DNA of 64,000 nucleotides from Desulfobaculum sp044987625 (GCF_044987625.1 NZ_JBJDSB010000001.1:124001-188000), one strand, 5' to 3'. Counted from the stretch's first letter, positions 27,459-38,795 are shown. The notes: generated by a model from the sequence alone, not told the origin. Translations and numbers: made by a program.

Positions 27459-28487
27459 ATGCCCCTGAGTTCACGTGAGACAGCAGTCCTGACCACCATT
27501 GTCGAGGACTACATCCGACAAGCCACGCCCCAAGGCTCGCGCACCGTTGCGCGGCGCTGTGGGCTTGGGCTGTCTGCGGCCAGCATCCGCAACACCATGG
27601 CCGACCTCACGGAAAAGGGCTTTCTGGCCCAGCCGCACACGTCCGCGGGGCGCGTTCCCACGCCCCGCGCCTTTCGCCTGTATTTGGATACGGTCCTCAC
27701 GCCCCCGGAACTGGCGGGCACGGAGCGCGAAGTCATCCGCGAGAGTTTGGACAAGGCCGGGCTGGAGATTGCCGACATCCTGCGGCAGTCCTCGCGGCTT
27801 TTGGCCGCGCTGTCCCAGCAGGTGAGCATGGTGCTTGCACCCGGACACTCCGACGTGCGCTGGCGCAGCCTCGACTTTGTCCCCGTGCGCACGGGGCTGG
27901 TAATGGCCGTGCTGATCATGGAAGGCGACATGGTGGAGCACCGCCTTGTGCCCGTGGAGCACGGCGTCACCCGCGACGACCTGACGGCGTTCAGCAACTA
28001 CCTGAACCACCACTACGCCGGAAAAACCCTCGGGCAGGCGCGCGCCCATATCCATTTGGAACTCAAAAGCGCCCACCGCCGCCTGAACCGCCTGTACCTG
28101 CAGGCGCTGACCCTTGCCCGCGACACCTTTGAGATGGACGCGGAGCGCGACTTCTACCTTGATGGCACCGCCCACGTCCTGACCCAGCCCGAATTTGCGG
28201 ACGTGGACACCATGCGTGAACTGCTCCAGCTTCTGGACGAACGTTCGCGCCTGCTGGAACTCTTGGACGGCACCATCGATGCCGGGCACACCAACGTCAC
28301 CTTCGCCAAACACGACCCCGCCATTTCCAAAGGCCCCTACGGCCTCATTTCCGCGCCATTCGGCGCGGCGGACACCAGCAAGGGCGCTCTTGGCGTCATC
28401 GGTCCGCTGCGCATGGACTACGCAAAAATTCTCCCGGTGGTTGACTTCACCGCCCGGATGCTTACTGAACTTCTCAGCAATCGCTAA
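27459..28487 (+). CDS. hrcA: Heat-inducible transcription repressor HrcA
   Basis: 342 residues, the usual HrcA length. The N-terminal winged helix contains 'SAASIRNTMADLTEKGFLAQPHTSAGR' split over the recognition helix and wing, the strongest family signature; the C terminus ends with 'GPLRMDYAKILPVVDFTA', also typical. HrcA represses chaperone genes by binding CIRCE. I found no CIRCE-like TTAGCACTC-N9-GAGTGCTAA upstream of hrcA, grpE or dnaK. Confidence 0.95.
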   Translation: MPLSSRETAVLTTIVEDYIRQATPQGSRTVARRCGLGLSAASIRNTMADLTEKGFLAQPHTSAGRVPTPRAFRLYLDTVLTPPELAGTEREVIRESLDKAGLEIADILRQSSRLLAALSQQVSMVLAPGHSDVRWRSLDFVPVRTGLVMAVLIMEGDMVEHRLVPVEHGVTRDDLTAFSNYLNHHYAGKTLGQARAHIHLELKSAHRRLNRLYLQALTLARDTFEMDAERDFYLDGTAHVLTQPEFADVDTMRELLQLLDERSRLLELLDGTIDAGHTNVTFAKHDPAISKGPYGLISAPFGAADTSKGALGVIGPLRMDYAKILPVVDFTARMLTELLSNR

Positions 28488-28520
28488 CACCAGCACATCC
28501 AAGCGATCCTGGAGACCGCA

Positions 28521-29069
28521 ATGACAAAGAAGCAGAATGTTGAACCTGCCGAAACCGAGCAGGAAACTCCCGAAGTGGAGGAAATTGAACTCACGGACGA
28601 AGAGCTGAGTGCCCTGTGCGCCGAGCGCGTCTGCCCCGAATGTCCGGAAAAGAAACACGCCGACGACGAGCGTCTGCGCCTGCTTGCGGATATGGAAAAC
28701 ACCCGCAAGCGCCTTGAGCGCGACAAGGACGAGTTCCGCAAGTTCGCCGCCGACAAAATTCTGGGCGACATGCTGCCCATTCTGGACAACCTGGACCTTG
28801 CCCTGCAACACGCACCAGACGACGAAGCCTGCAAGAACTTCGTCCTTGGCGTGCAGATGACGCACAAGATGTTCCTCGACACCCTTGCGGGGCACAACCT
28901 TGAGCCTGTGGGCGAAGTGGGCGAGGAATTCTCCCCCGAAATCCACGAGGCCGTGGGACAGGAAGAGCGCGAAGGCATGGAGGCCGGGCGCGTCGCAACG
29001 CTGATGAAAAAGGGCTATAGGCTCAACGGTCGCCTGCTGCGTCCGGCCATGGTTGTGGTGAGCAACTAA
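28521..29069 (+). CDS. grpE: Nucleotide exchange factor GrpE
   Basis: 182 residues. An acidic N terminus is followed by a long coiled-coil ('RLLADMENTRKRLERDKDE') and the C-terminal beta-domain ending in 'RLLRPAMVVVSN'. It releases ADP from DnaK. Unusual: two Cys-x2-Cys-like pairs near residues 32-43 ('CAERVCPECPEKK'), before the coiled coil, which could bind a metal or act as a thiol switch. It sits between hrcA and dnaK as expected. Confidence 0.95.
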   Translation: MTKKQNVEPAETEQETPEVEEIELTDEELSALCAERVCPECPEKKHADDERLRLLADMENTRKRLERDKDEFRKFAADKILGDMLPILDNLDLALQHAPDDEACKNFVLGVQMTHKMFLDTLAGHNLEPVGEVGEEFSPEIHEAVGQEEREGMEAGRVATLMKKGYRLNGRLLRPAMVVVSN

Positions 29070-29100
29070 CCCCCAACCAACCCCGTCGCCTGCGCTTTTG

Positions 29101-29116
29101 GTGAAAAAATTTTCAC
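29101..29116. promoter_or_regulatory. Palindrome upstream of dnaK
   Basis: GTGAAAA-AA-TTTTCAC, with 7-bp perfect arms, lies about 100 bp before the dnaK start in the 147-bp grpE-dnaK gap. It is not a CIRCE. It could be an operator or a weak terminator for grpE. Confidence 0.4.
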
Positions 29117-29216
29117 TCCCCTCTTTACAGCCGGGTCAGGCGCATTACTTTGAACAGCGTAAGTGACAAACGACTTTTCACGTCGAAAGTTTTTTCCAAG
29201 AGGAGGAATTCATAAT

Positions 29217-31118
<1,902 letters not shown>

Positions 31119-31137
31119 AAACCATTCGGCGAAGTAC

Positions 31138-31158
31138 CGCGGGGCCACCGGCCCCGCG
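31138..31158 (+). terminator. GC-rich hairpin just after dnaK
   Basis: Nine-base-pair stem CGCGGGGCC/GGCCCCGCG with a 3-nt loop, 19 bp after the dnaK stop. It has no T-run, so it may act as a 3'-end stabiliser ahead of the stronger terminator at 31189. Confidence 0.5.
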
Positions 31159-31188
31159 CTTGCCTTCGCTCTGGAACGGGTATAGCTT

Positions 31189-31226
31189 GGCCTGTCCGCT
31201 CATCATGGGCGGACAGGCCGATTTTT
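31189..31226 (+). terminator. Intrinsic terminator of dnaK
   Basis: Perfect 11-bp stem GGCCTGTCCGC (31189-31199) / GCGGACAGGCC (31209-31219), followed by GATTTTT. Confidence 0.88.
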
Positions 31227-31264
31227 ATATCCAGCCCATAGCGGCGACACCCCGAACACCACTT

Positions 31265-33460
31265 ATGCCGATGAAAAACGCACGCGACCGTTCCCCATAT
31301 TCGCCAGCGGCCCGCTATGCCGCCCTGTTTCTGATGCTCCTGTTTCTTGTGACGGCCCTTGGCTGTGGCAAGAAATCCCTCCCCACCACACCAGAGCCCA
31401 TGCCCGGCACGCCGCGCGCACTCCCGCTGGACCAGCGGGCCGAAAACGCATGGAAGGCCAAGGACTACGGCGAGAGCGAAATGCTCTACGCGCGCCTTTT
31501 GGAGCGTGGCGGCCTTGCCGCCGCTGATGAGCGCCTTGCCCTGATGCGCCTTGGGCAGAGCGCCGTCAAAAACGGCCACGCCCACATTGCGCTGGACGCA
31601 CTGGACACGCTGGCCACCACCGACCCCACGGTCCGCGACGCGTGGGACTGGCATATCATCTTTGCCGACGCCATGGACCTGCTGGGCAAGCGCGATGAAG
31701 TCCGCCAGCACCTCACCGGTCTGCTGCATGACACCAGCCGCCCGTGGGAGTTGCGCTTTAAGGCGGGCATCACCTTGGCGCGCCTGCAGTGGGTGGATCA
31801 GGAGCTGGACAATGCCATGCGCACCCTTGATGGCATCTACGCCAACTCCCCCGAACCCGCAGAGCTGTCCCACGGTCAGCTGGAACGCGCCCTTGCTGTG
31901 GAACTGCGCGACGAGCGGGCAGACATCCTCGACGCCCTCGTGGACATCATTCCCCCCTCCCGGCAAAACGAATTTCCCTACACCATCATCCGTCTGGAAA
32001 AAGCCCGCCGCCTCGCCCAAAGCGAGGACACGTGGTCCAGCGCGTGGCACAGCCTGAACCGTCTCTCCCGCGAGGGGAACTTCGCGGACAAAGGACTGGT
32101 CAGCAGCATCCTCGCGCCGCTTCTGGAGCAGCGCGACGTGCCCGAAGAGGCCGGCGGCATCGCCCTTGCCCTGCCCCTGTCCGGTCCCTACGGCGAAATC
32201 GGCTGGAAGATTCTGCGCGGCGCGGGCGTGGCCCAGTGGCGTATCCTGATGCAGGGCGGGCACATGAACATCCGTGTCATCAACACCGCCGCCCATGGCT
32301 GGCAGCAGAAGCTGGCGGCCCTGCCGGACACCATCCGCGTTGTGGGTGGTCCCCTGCGCATCAGTACCTTTAAGACCATCCACGCCAACGGCCTGACGGA
32401 CGGGAGGCCCTACTTCGCCTTTCTGCCCAGCCTTGGCAGCGCCCGCGAGGGCCGCGACGCATGGCGCTTCTTCTCCAGCCCGCAGGATCAGGTCAGCACG
32501 CTGCTGGATCTTGCCGTTGATACCTACGGCATCACCGACCTTGCGGCCCTGCATCCTGACGAGCCGTTCGGCACGCGCCTGACGGAGATTTTCCGCGCGG
32601 AGGCCGAAGCGCGCCTCGCCAGTGTGAACGCAACCGAAAGCTATCCGCCGTCCGCTCCCACCAAGTGGGGCGCGCCGGTGCGCCGACTTGTCAACACGCC
32701 AAAGCTTGACGAAAACGGCGAAGAACAGCAAAAACCTGTGCTCGCCAACGGCGACCCACTGCCCCCGAACCCGCCCTTCAAGGCGCTGTTCATGCCGGAC
32801 GGCTGGGCGCAGGCCGAGCAACTGGTGCCGCAGCTGTTCTTCTACGACGAAGACCGACTGCTGCTTATGGGGCCGTCCCTGTGGGCGCAGGGCATCGCCC
32901 GGGACAATGACATCGAGGCGCGCTACTTCCGCCTTGCGGTGTTCCCCGGCGCATGGTGGGACGACAATCCCTCCCCGGCCGCGCAGCAACTGCGCACCGC
33001 CCTTGAGCAGGACGGTTTGGGCGCTCCGGATTTCTGGATTGCCCTCGGCTACGATTTCGTCCATTTTGCGCAGGCCCTCGGCCCGGTGAAGAGCACGTGG
33101 TCCTCCCGCGTCAACTCCGCCGTGCACGACGCGCAGTCCATCACATGGAGCATGGCTCCCATCCAGTGGGACGACGCGGGCAAGGCCCATCAGCAGATGT
33201 TCCTGTTCCAGCCCACGTCCAGCGGCTTTGTGCCCGTGGACAAGGACCGCCTGAAGGCCCGCCTTGACCGCGTGCGCGCCCAGCATGCCGAGCGCGTGCA
33301 GATGCTGAAGGACAAAAGCGAGCTGGAGGAGCTGAAAAAGCTCCTCAAGGACGGCAACACCAGCGGCACGCTGGACCAGCGCGTCCGCACACTGCTTGAG
33401 AAACTCAATCGCCGCGCCGACGAAACCGGCGCAGATGCGCAGCAGGACAGCCTGCAATAA
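31265..33460 (+). CDS. Lipoprotein, penicillin-binding-protein activator (LpoA/LppC-like)
   Basis: About 731 residues. The N terminus has a basic stretch, a hydrophobic segment ('ALFLMLLFLVTALG') and then Cys, a probable lipobox, so the protein is likely an outer- or inner-membrane lipoprotein facing the periplasm. About 250 helical, TPR-like residues follow, then a type-1 periplasmic-binding-like domain beginning near 'GGIALALPLSGPYGEIG'. The C-terminal ~70 residues are charged and coiled-coil-like. Two-part architecture and 'ALPLSGPYG' match the PBP activator family, which stimulates peptidoglycan synthases. The start is uncertain (ATG 31265 or 31271; no clear ribosome site). Confidence 0.75.
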   Translation: MPMKNARDRSPYSPAARYAALFLMLLFLVTALGCGKKSLPTTPEPMPGTPRALPLDQRAENAWKAKDYGESEMLYARLLERGGLAAADERLALMRLGQSAVKNGHAHIALDALDTLATTDPTVRDAWDWHIIFADAMDLLGKRDEVRQHLTGLLHDTSRPWELRFKAGITLARLQWVDQELDNAMRTLDGIYANSPEPAELSHGQLERALAVELRDERADILDALVDIIPPSRQNEFPYTIIRLEKARRLAQSEDTWSSAWHSLNRLSREGNFADKGLVSSILAPLLEQRDVPEEAGGIALALPLSGPYGEIGWKILRGAGVAQWRILMQGGHMNIRVINTAAHGWQQKLAALPDTIRVVGGPLRISTFKTIHANGLTDGRPYFAFLPSLGSAREGRDAWRFFSSPQDQVSTLLDLAVDTYGITDLAALHPDEPFGTRLTEIFRAEAEARLASVNATESYPPSAPTKWGAPVRRLVNTPKLDENGEEQQKPVLANGDPLPPNPPFKALFMPDGWAQAEQLVPQLFFYDEDRLLLMGPSLWAQGIARDNDIEARYFRLAVFPGAWWDDNPSPAAQQLRTALEQDGLGAPDFWIALGYDFVHFAQALGPVKSTWSSRVNSAVHDAQSITWSMAPIQWDDAGKAHQQMFLFQPTSSGFVPVDKDRLKARLDRVRAQHAERVQMLKDKSELEELKKLLKDGNTSGTLDQRVRTLLEKLNRRADETGADAQQDSLQ

Positions 33461-33496
33461 GACGGGCGTCTACGCCCCCTCTAAGGAGACCACGTT

Positions 33497-33781
33497 ATGA
33501 AAATCAGTCCCGAACAGGTCGCTTCTGTGGCCCGTCTGGCCCGGCTTAGCCTGGGCGACGAGGAACTCGCCCGCTTTGCAGGGCAGATTGACGATATTCT
33601 GAACTACATGGACCAGCTGGGCGAAGCCGACACCGAAAACGTGGAGCCGCTGTACTCCCCGGTGGAGCACGTCTCCCGCCTGCGTGAGGACGAAGTCCGC
33701 CGCGACTGCGAGCGCGAGGACGTCCTCGGCAACGCGCCCGAGCACGACGGCAGTTCCTTCATCGTGCCCCGCATCGTCTAG
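33497..33781 (+). CDS. gatC: Asp-tRNA(Asn)/Glu-tRNA(Gln) amidotransferase subunit C
   Basis: 94 residues, normal length. The N-terminal 'VARLARLSLGDEE' and central 'LDQLGEADTENVEPL'-like region are family features. GatC holds the A and B subunits together in the complex that makes Gln-tRNA(Gln) and/or Asn-tRNA(Asn). It is preceded by AAGGAG and followed 37 bp later by gatA; gatB is not in the window. Confidence 0.93.
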   Translation: MKISPEQVASVARLARLSLGDEELARFAGQIDDILNYMDQLGEADTENVEPLYSPVEHVSRLREDEVRRDCEREDVLGNAPEHDGSSFIVPRIV

Positions 33782-33818
33782 AGCCACGGCAAACAGACTC
33801 TTTTTTAAGGATTCACAT

Positions 33819-35288
33819 ATGTCCGAGCTGACCACAAAGACACTGACAGAACTGCGCGACATGCTTGCCAGCGGCAGCATCAGCGCCACCGAAGCCACGC
33901 AGGCCTGCCTTGACCGCATCGCGGCCACAGAGGACCGCGTCGGCGCGTTCACCTCCGTTCAGGCCGAGGCCGCCCTTGATTACGCCAAGGCCCTCGACGC
34001 CGAAGGCCCGCAGACCGACAAGCCCCTGTGGGGCGTGCCCGTCAGCGTCAAGGACATCCTTGCCACCAAGGATGCCCCCACCACCTGCGCCTCCAAGATT
34101 CTGGAAAACTTTACGCCCTTCTACGATGCCACCGCCGTGGCCCGCCTGCGCGACGCCGGCGCGGTGATCATCGGCAAGACCAATATGGACGAGTTCGCCA
34201 TGGGTTCCTCCACGGAAAACTCCGCCTTCGGCGTCACCCGCAACCCGTGGGACACCACCCGCATCCCCGGCGGCTCCAGCGGCGGTTCCGCCGCCAGCGT
34301 GGCCGCGGGGCAGTGCTTTGGCTCCCTCGGCACGGATACGGGCGGCTCCATCCGCCAGCCCGCGTCCTTCTGCGGTTGCGTGGGCCTCAAGCCCACCTAC
34401 GGACGCGTTTCACGCTACGGCTGCGTGGCCTATGCCTCCAGCCTGGACCAGATTGGCCCGCTGACGCGCTCCGTCCCTGACGCCGCGCTGCTGCTCTCCG
34501 CCATTGCCGGCTACGACGAGCGCGACTCCACCTCCGTGGACTGCCCGGTGCCGGACTACGTGGCCGCCGCCAACGAACGGCAGGACCTGACGGGCGTCCG
34601 CCTTGGCATGCCCAAGGAATACTGGGCCAACGGCCTCGCTCCCGAAGTGGAAAAAGGCTGCCGCGCCGCCATCAAGCGCGCCGAAGAACTGGGCGCGGAG
34701 CTGGTGCCCGTGGACCTGCCGCACACCAAGTACGGCATCGCCAGCTACTATATTATCGCCATGGCCGAAGCCAGCTCCAACCTTGCGCGTTTTGACGGTG
34801 TCCGCTATGGCAAGCGCGCGCAGGGCGCACACGACCTCATCGACATGTACACCGCCTCGCGCAGCGAAGGCTTTGGCGACGAGGTCAAACGCCGCATCAT
34901 GCTCGGCACCTATGTGCTCTCCGCCGGGTATTACGATGCCTACTACCGCAAGGCCGCACAGGTGCGCCGTCTGGTCCGGCAGGACTACCTCGACGCCTTC
35001 GAAAAGTGCGACATCATCTGCGGTCCGGCCTCGCCTGTTACAGCGTGGGGCCTTGAGGAAAAAACGGACGACCCGCTCCAGATGTACCTGATGGACGTGT
35101 ACACCATCAGCCTGAACCTTGCGGGCCTGCCCGGCATTTCCCTGCCTGTCGGCCTTGGCGAGGACACGGGGATGCCCGTTGGCCTCCAATTGCTCGGCCC
35201 GGCCTTTGCGGAAGACCGATTGCTTGCCGCGTCCGGCGCGCTCATGCGCGGACTGGACCCCTTGCCCGCGCCAAAGGGCCTGGAATAG
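33819..35288 (+). CDS. gatA: Asp-tRNA(Asn)/Glu-tRNA(Gln) amidotransferase subunit A
   Basis: 489 residues. Amidase-signature enzyme with 'SVKDILATKD' (catalytic Lys), the Gly/Ser-rich 'GGSSGGSAASVAAG' and 'GTDTGGSIRQPA', giving the Ser-cisSer-Lys triad. It hydrolyses glutamine and passes ammonia to GatB. The ATG at 33819 follows TTAAGGA; longer frames into gatC are shadows. Confidence 0.97.
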   Translation: MSELTTKTLTELRDMLASGSISATEATQACLDRIAATEDRVGAFTSVQAEAALDYAKALDAEGPQTDKPLWGVPVSVKDILATKDAPTTCASKILENFTPFYDATAVARLRDAGAVIIGKTNMDEFAMGSSTENSAFGVTRNPWDTTRIPGGSSGGSAASVAAGQCFGSLGTDTGGSIRQPASFCGCVGLKPTYGRVSRYGCVAYASSLDQIGPLTRSVPDAALLLSAIAGYDERDSTSVDCPVPDYVAAANERQDLTGVRLGMPKEYWANGLAPEVEKGCRAAIKRAEELGAELVPVDLPHTKYGIASYYIIAMAEASSNLARFDGVRYGKRAQGAHDLIDMYTASRSEGFGDEVKRRIMLGTYVLSAGYYDAYYRKAAQVRRLVRQDYLDAFEKCDIICGPASPVTAWGLEEKTDDPLQMYLMDVYTISLNLAGLPGISLPVGLGEDTGMPVGLQLLGPAFAEDRLLAASGALMRGLDPLPAPKGLE

Positions 35289-35300
35289 AACAACATCACA

Positions 35301-35325
35301 CGAAGCCCCGCTCTGCGGGGCTTCG
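35301..35325 (+). terminator. Hairpin after gatA
   Basis: Ten-base-pair stem CGAAGCCCCG/CGGGGCTTCG with a 5-nt loop, between gatA and mnmA. No T-run follows, so termination may be partial. Confidence 0.6.
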
Positions 35326-35364
35326 ACGTATCCTGCACAACGTGCAAAAAGAAACGAACTGCAT

Positions 35365-36399
35365 ATGAAGACAGCGGTAGCCGTCAGCGGCGGTACGGAT
35401 AGCCTGTTCACCCTCGTTCTGCTCAAGGAGCGCGGGCTGGACCTGTTTGCCGTACACGCCCACTTTCTTCCGCCTTCGCCCGCCACGGCGCAGGCCCTTG
35501 AGGGGCTGGAGCGCCAGTGCGCCAGCCTCGGCGTCCCCTTCACCGCCGTTGACCTCTCTCGGGAGTTTGACGAGCAGGTCATCTCGCCCTTTGTCCAGTC
35601 CTACGTGGACGGCGAAACGCCCAACCCCTGCTCCCGGTGCAATCCGGCCATGAAGTTCGGCCTGCTCTTTGATGCGGCGCGAAGCATGGGCGCGGACAGC
35701 ATCGCCACCGGGCACTACGCCCGCATGGTCCACGCAGGCGGCAGGCAGGTACTCCGGCGCGGCGAAGACCCGGTGAAGGACCAAAGCTACTTCCTCTCCC
35801 TCGTCCCGGCAGGCCGGCTGGCCCACGCCGTCCTCCCCCTCGGGGAGTGGCGCAAGACCGACGTGCGCGGCGCGCTGGTCGAGCGCGGCATCACCCCGCC
35901 CCTGCCGTCCGAGAGTCAGGAAATCTGCTTTGTGCCGGATGACGACTACTGCGCGTTCTTGCAGTCGCGCGTGGACACGCTGCCCGGTCCCGGTGCCATT
36001 ACCCTTGCGGACGGCACCAAGCTCGGCAGGCATAACGGCCTGTGGCGCTACACCCTTGGGCAGCGCCGGGGCATTGGCGTGGCATGGTCCCAGCCGCTCT
36101 ACGTGGTGGGCAAGGATACCGCCGTCAACACCCTCATTGTCGGCCCCAAGGACGAACTGCCCGCGCCCGGCTGCGACGTTGCAGACGTGAATATCCTCGT
36201 CCCGGCGGATGAATGGCCCCAGACGGTCCTCGTGCAGACGCGCTACCGCCAGCGGCCCAAGCCCGCGACGGTCACCCTTCGCGGCAATGCCATGCGCATT
36301 GCCTTCATCGAACCCCATACCCGCCCAACGCCCGGACAGGTGGCCGCCGTCTACGACGCTGACGGCACCGTTCTCGCCGGTGGCATCATCACAGCATGA
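35365..36399 (+). CDS. mnmA: tRNA-specific 2-thiouridylase (MnmA family)
   Basis: 344 residues, slightly short for MnmA. It has the PP-loop 'SGGTDS' at the N terminus (Thr where most have Val), 'TPNPCSRCNPAMKFG' with the catalytic Cys, 'ATGHYARM', and the second Cys in 'SQEICFVPDD'. It thiolates U34 of Lys, Glu and Gln tRNAs using sulfur relayed from a desulfurase. ATG 35365 chosen as the first Met before the PP-loop. Its stop overlaps mtaB (ATGA), joining two tRNA-modification genes. Confidence 0.9.
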   Translation: MKTAVAVSGGTDSLFTLVLLKERGLDLFAVHAHFLPPSPATAQALEGLERQCASLGVPFTAVDLSREFDEQVISPFVQSYVDGETPNPCSRCNPAMKFGLLFDAARSMGADSIATGHYARMVHAGGRQVLRRGEDPVKDQSYFLSLVPAGRLAHAVLPLGEWRKTDVRGALVERGITPPLPSESQEICFVPDDDYCAFLQSRVDTLPGPGAITLADGTKLGRHNGLWRYTLGQRRGIGVAWSQPLYVVGKDTAVNTLIVGPKDELPAPGCDVADVNILVPADEWPQTVLVQTRYRQRPKPATVTLRGNAMRIAFIEPHTRPTPGQVAAVYDADGTVLAGGIITA

Positions 36400-37802
36400 A
36401 CAGCGTCAAAACGTTCCATATTTCCACCCTCGGCTGCAAAATCAACCAGTACGAAAGCCAGTCCATCCGCGAGGCATGGACCAGCGCGGGCTACGCCGAA
36501 ACGGCCGACCCGGCCGGGGCGGACATCATTTTGCTGAACTCCTGCGCCGTTACCGCGCAGGCCGTGCGCGACCTGCGTCAACGCACCCGCAAGCTCAGCC
36601 GCACCGCGCCGCAGGCCCGCATCATCATCACCGGCTGCGCCGCGCAGGTGATGCAGGACGACCTTGCCAAGGACTTTTCGGACGCGCTCATCGTGCCACA
36701 GTCCAGTAAGGAAGAGCTCCTCACCCTGCCCATGGCCCACGACGCCCCACAGCCCTCCTGCGCGCCTGAACATCCTTGCGCTCAGAAGCAGGCTGACGGC
36801 GCAGACACAGCCGCGCCGCACTTCCCCGAATTTTCCATCACGGGCTACAACCGCGTGCGCGCGGTGGTGAAGGTACAGGACGGCTGCACCCACCGCTGCA
36901 CCTATTGCATCATCCCCAGCACGCGCGGCGCATCGGTCAGCCGCCCCATGCAGGGCGTTGCCGAGGAAGTCCGCCGCCTATTCGAAGCCGGATGGCACGA
37001 GGCCACACTCTCGGGCATCAACCTGCGCCAATTCGGGCGCGACCTGCCCGGCTCCCCGGACTTCTGGGACCTGCTGGAATATCTGGAGCGCGAGCTTGCC
37101 CCGGACTGGGCCGGCAGCGCGCGCCTGCGCATCAGCTCGCTGGACCCGGCGCAGCTCACGGACCGCGCGCTTGAGGTGCTGGCCGCCTCGCGCCTGACCA
37201 GCCCGCAACTGCATATTTCCCTGCAAAGCCTTGCCCCGGCGGTGCTGCGGCGCATGGGCCGCGGGCATTACGGTCCGGACGAAGTCGCCGCATGGGTGGA
37301 ACGTCTGCGCGGCGTGTGGCCGCTTTTTGGCCTTGGCACGGACCTTATTGCGGGCTTTCCCGGCGAAACCGACGAGGACTTCCGGCAGACCCTTGCGGCC
37401 TGTACGGCCTTGCCGCTTTCCTACGCGCATGTTTTCCCGTATTCTCAAAGGCCGGGAACCCCGGCCGCGCGCTACCCCAATCAAGTGTCGCAAGCGGTCA
37501 AAAAGGACCGTGCGCGCCTGCTGCGTGAGGTGGCGGCGGACAAAAAGGCGGCCTTCCTCGCCACACTGGCCGGGCAGGAGCGTCTTGACGTGGTTTTGGA
37601 GAAGCTGTCCCCGGCGCGCGGCATCTGCCAATATTACGCAGACTGCCGCTTTACGGCCGATGTTCCGGGCGGCGCGCTGCGCCGCATGGTGGCGGCGCGC
37701 CCCGTGGGGGTGGACGGCACCACCCTGCTGGTTCAGCCCGCAGAGTGCGCCTGTAGTGTCAAAGCGCCAACACCTATGGACATCGCGGGAAAAGGCGACT
37801 AA
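36396..37802 (+). CDS. mtaB: tRNA t6A37 methylthiotransferase
   Basis: 468 residues, radical-SAM methylthiotransferase of the MiaB/MtaB family. The N-terminal UPF0004 domain has 'TLGCKINQYES' (Cys of the auxiliary cluster) and 'NSCAVT'; the radical-SAM motif CxxxCxxC is 'CTHRCTYC'. 'GCKINQYES' favours MtaB over MiaB or RimO. An insertion of about 25 residues rich in Cys/His and acidic residues precedes the radical-SAM motif. The C-terminal TRAM-like part looks short. Confidence 0.92.
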   Translation: MNSVKTFHISTLGCKINQYESQSIREAWTSAGYAETADPAGADIILLNSCAVTAQAVRDLRQRTRKLSRTAPQARIIITGCAAQVMQDDLAKDFSDALIVPQSSKEELLTLPMAHDAPQPSCAPEHPCAQKQADGADTAAPHFPEFSITGYNRVRAVVKVQDGCTHRCTYCIIPSTRGASVSRPMQGVAEEVRRLFEAGWHEATLSGINLRQFGRDLPGSPDFWDLLEYLERELAPDWAGSARLRISSLDPAQLTDRALEVLAASRLTSPQLHISLQSLAPAVLRRMGRGHYGPDEVAAWVERLRGVWPLFGLGTDLIAGFPGETDEDFRQTLAACTALPLSYAHVFPYSQRPGTPAARYPNQVSQAVKKDRARLLREVAADKKAAFLATLAGQERLDVVLEKLSPARGICQYYADCRFTADVPGGALRRMVAARPVGVDGTTLLVQPAECACSVKAPTPMDIAGKGD

Positions 37803-37832
37803 CACACCCACACCACTACATCCAAAGAACAC

Positions 37833-37860
37833 GACGCCCAATGGTCCGCCAGTGGGCGTC
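37833..37860 (+). terminator. Hairpin after mtaB
   Basis: Eight-base-pair perfect stem GACGCCCA/TGGGCGTC with a 12-nt loop in the 111-bp mtaB-yicC gap. Only two T residues follow. Confidence 0.5.
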
Positions 37861-37913
37861 TTCAGCACATACGACGGGGGAGAACGCCTCCCCTCCCCAA
37901 AGGAAAGGGTAGA

Positions 37914-38795
37914 ATGATCAAAAGCATGACAGGCTTCGGCCGCTACGCATCACAGGGTGACGGCTGGTCACAGGCATGGGAAATCCGCAGCGTCAACGGC
38001 CGCCATCTGGACCTGAAGTGGCGTTTGCCGTCCAGCGTCCGCTCCCTTGAGACACGGTTTGAAAAAATCGTCCGCGAGCACGCCACCCGTGGCCGCGTGA
38101 ATGTGCAGCTTAACCTGCAAATCTCCCGCCCGGACATCCTTGGTCTTTCGCTGAACAGCACCATGGCCACCGCCATGCTCGACCAAATCAGCGCCTTCGC
38201 CACCGAGCGCGGCGACGACTTTACGCCGGACTACATGCGCCTTATGGGCATGTCCTTTTTGTGGGAAGACAGCTCCAGCGAGCCGGACCCCACCCTGCAG
38301 GCCGGTCTGGAAGAGGGCCTCGTCAAAGCCCTTGATGACTGGAACGACGCCCGCCACGTTGAAGGCGAAGCCATGAAGGACGACCTCCTCGTGCGCGTCA
38401 AACGCCTCTCGAAGTGGCTGGAGCAGCTCAAGGAGCGCACCCCGCAGGTGAAGGAAACCCGGTTTGAAACCGTGGAAAAGCGCATGCAGACCGTGCTGGA
38501 CAAATACAGCGTGGAACTGGATCAGGACCGCCTGCTGCAGGAAATCGCCGTCATCTCCGACCGCATCGACGTCACCGAGGAGCTCACCCGTCTGGACGCC
38601 CACCTCGTGCGCCTTGACGAAGTGATGCAAAACGGCGGGGACGCAGGCAAGCGGCTGGACTTCATCCTTCAGGAGTGCTTCCGCGAGATCAACACCTGCG
38701 GCAACAAGGCGCAGGACACCGACGTCAGCCGCATTGTGGTCGACTTTAAGGCCGAGCTCGAGAAATGCCGCGAGCAGGTCCAGAACATCGAATAA
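37914..38795 (+). CDS. yicC: YicC/YloC-family endoribonuclease
   Basis: 293 residues, the family length. It starts with the signature 'MIKSMTGFGR' and 'WEIRSVNGRHLDLKWRLP', and ends with the C-terminal DUF1732 region 'GKRLDFILQECFREINTCGNKAQDTDVS'-like block (read in parts). Members are RNases implicated in small-RNA turnover. The order yicC-DUF370-gmk is shared with Bacillus (yloC-remA-gmk), which supports all three calls. A strong AAAGGAAAGG ribosome site precedes it. Confidence 0.93.
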   Translation: MIKSMTGFGRYASQGDGWSQAWEIRSVNGRHLDLKWRLPSSVRSLETRFEKIVREHATRGRVNVQLNLQISRPDILGLSLNSTMATAMLDQISAFATERGDDFTPDYMRLMGMSFLWEDSSSEPDPTLQAGLEEGLVKALDDWNDARHVEGEAMKDDLLVRVKRLSKWLEQLKERTPQVKETRFETVEKRMQTVLDKYSVELDQDRLLQEIAVISDRIDVTEELTRLDAHLVRLDEVMQNGGDAGKRLDFILQECFREINTCGNKAQDTDVSRIVVDFKAELEKCREQVQNIE

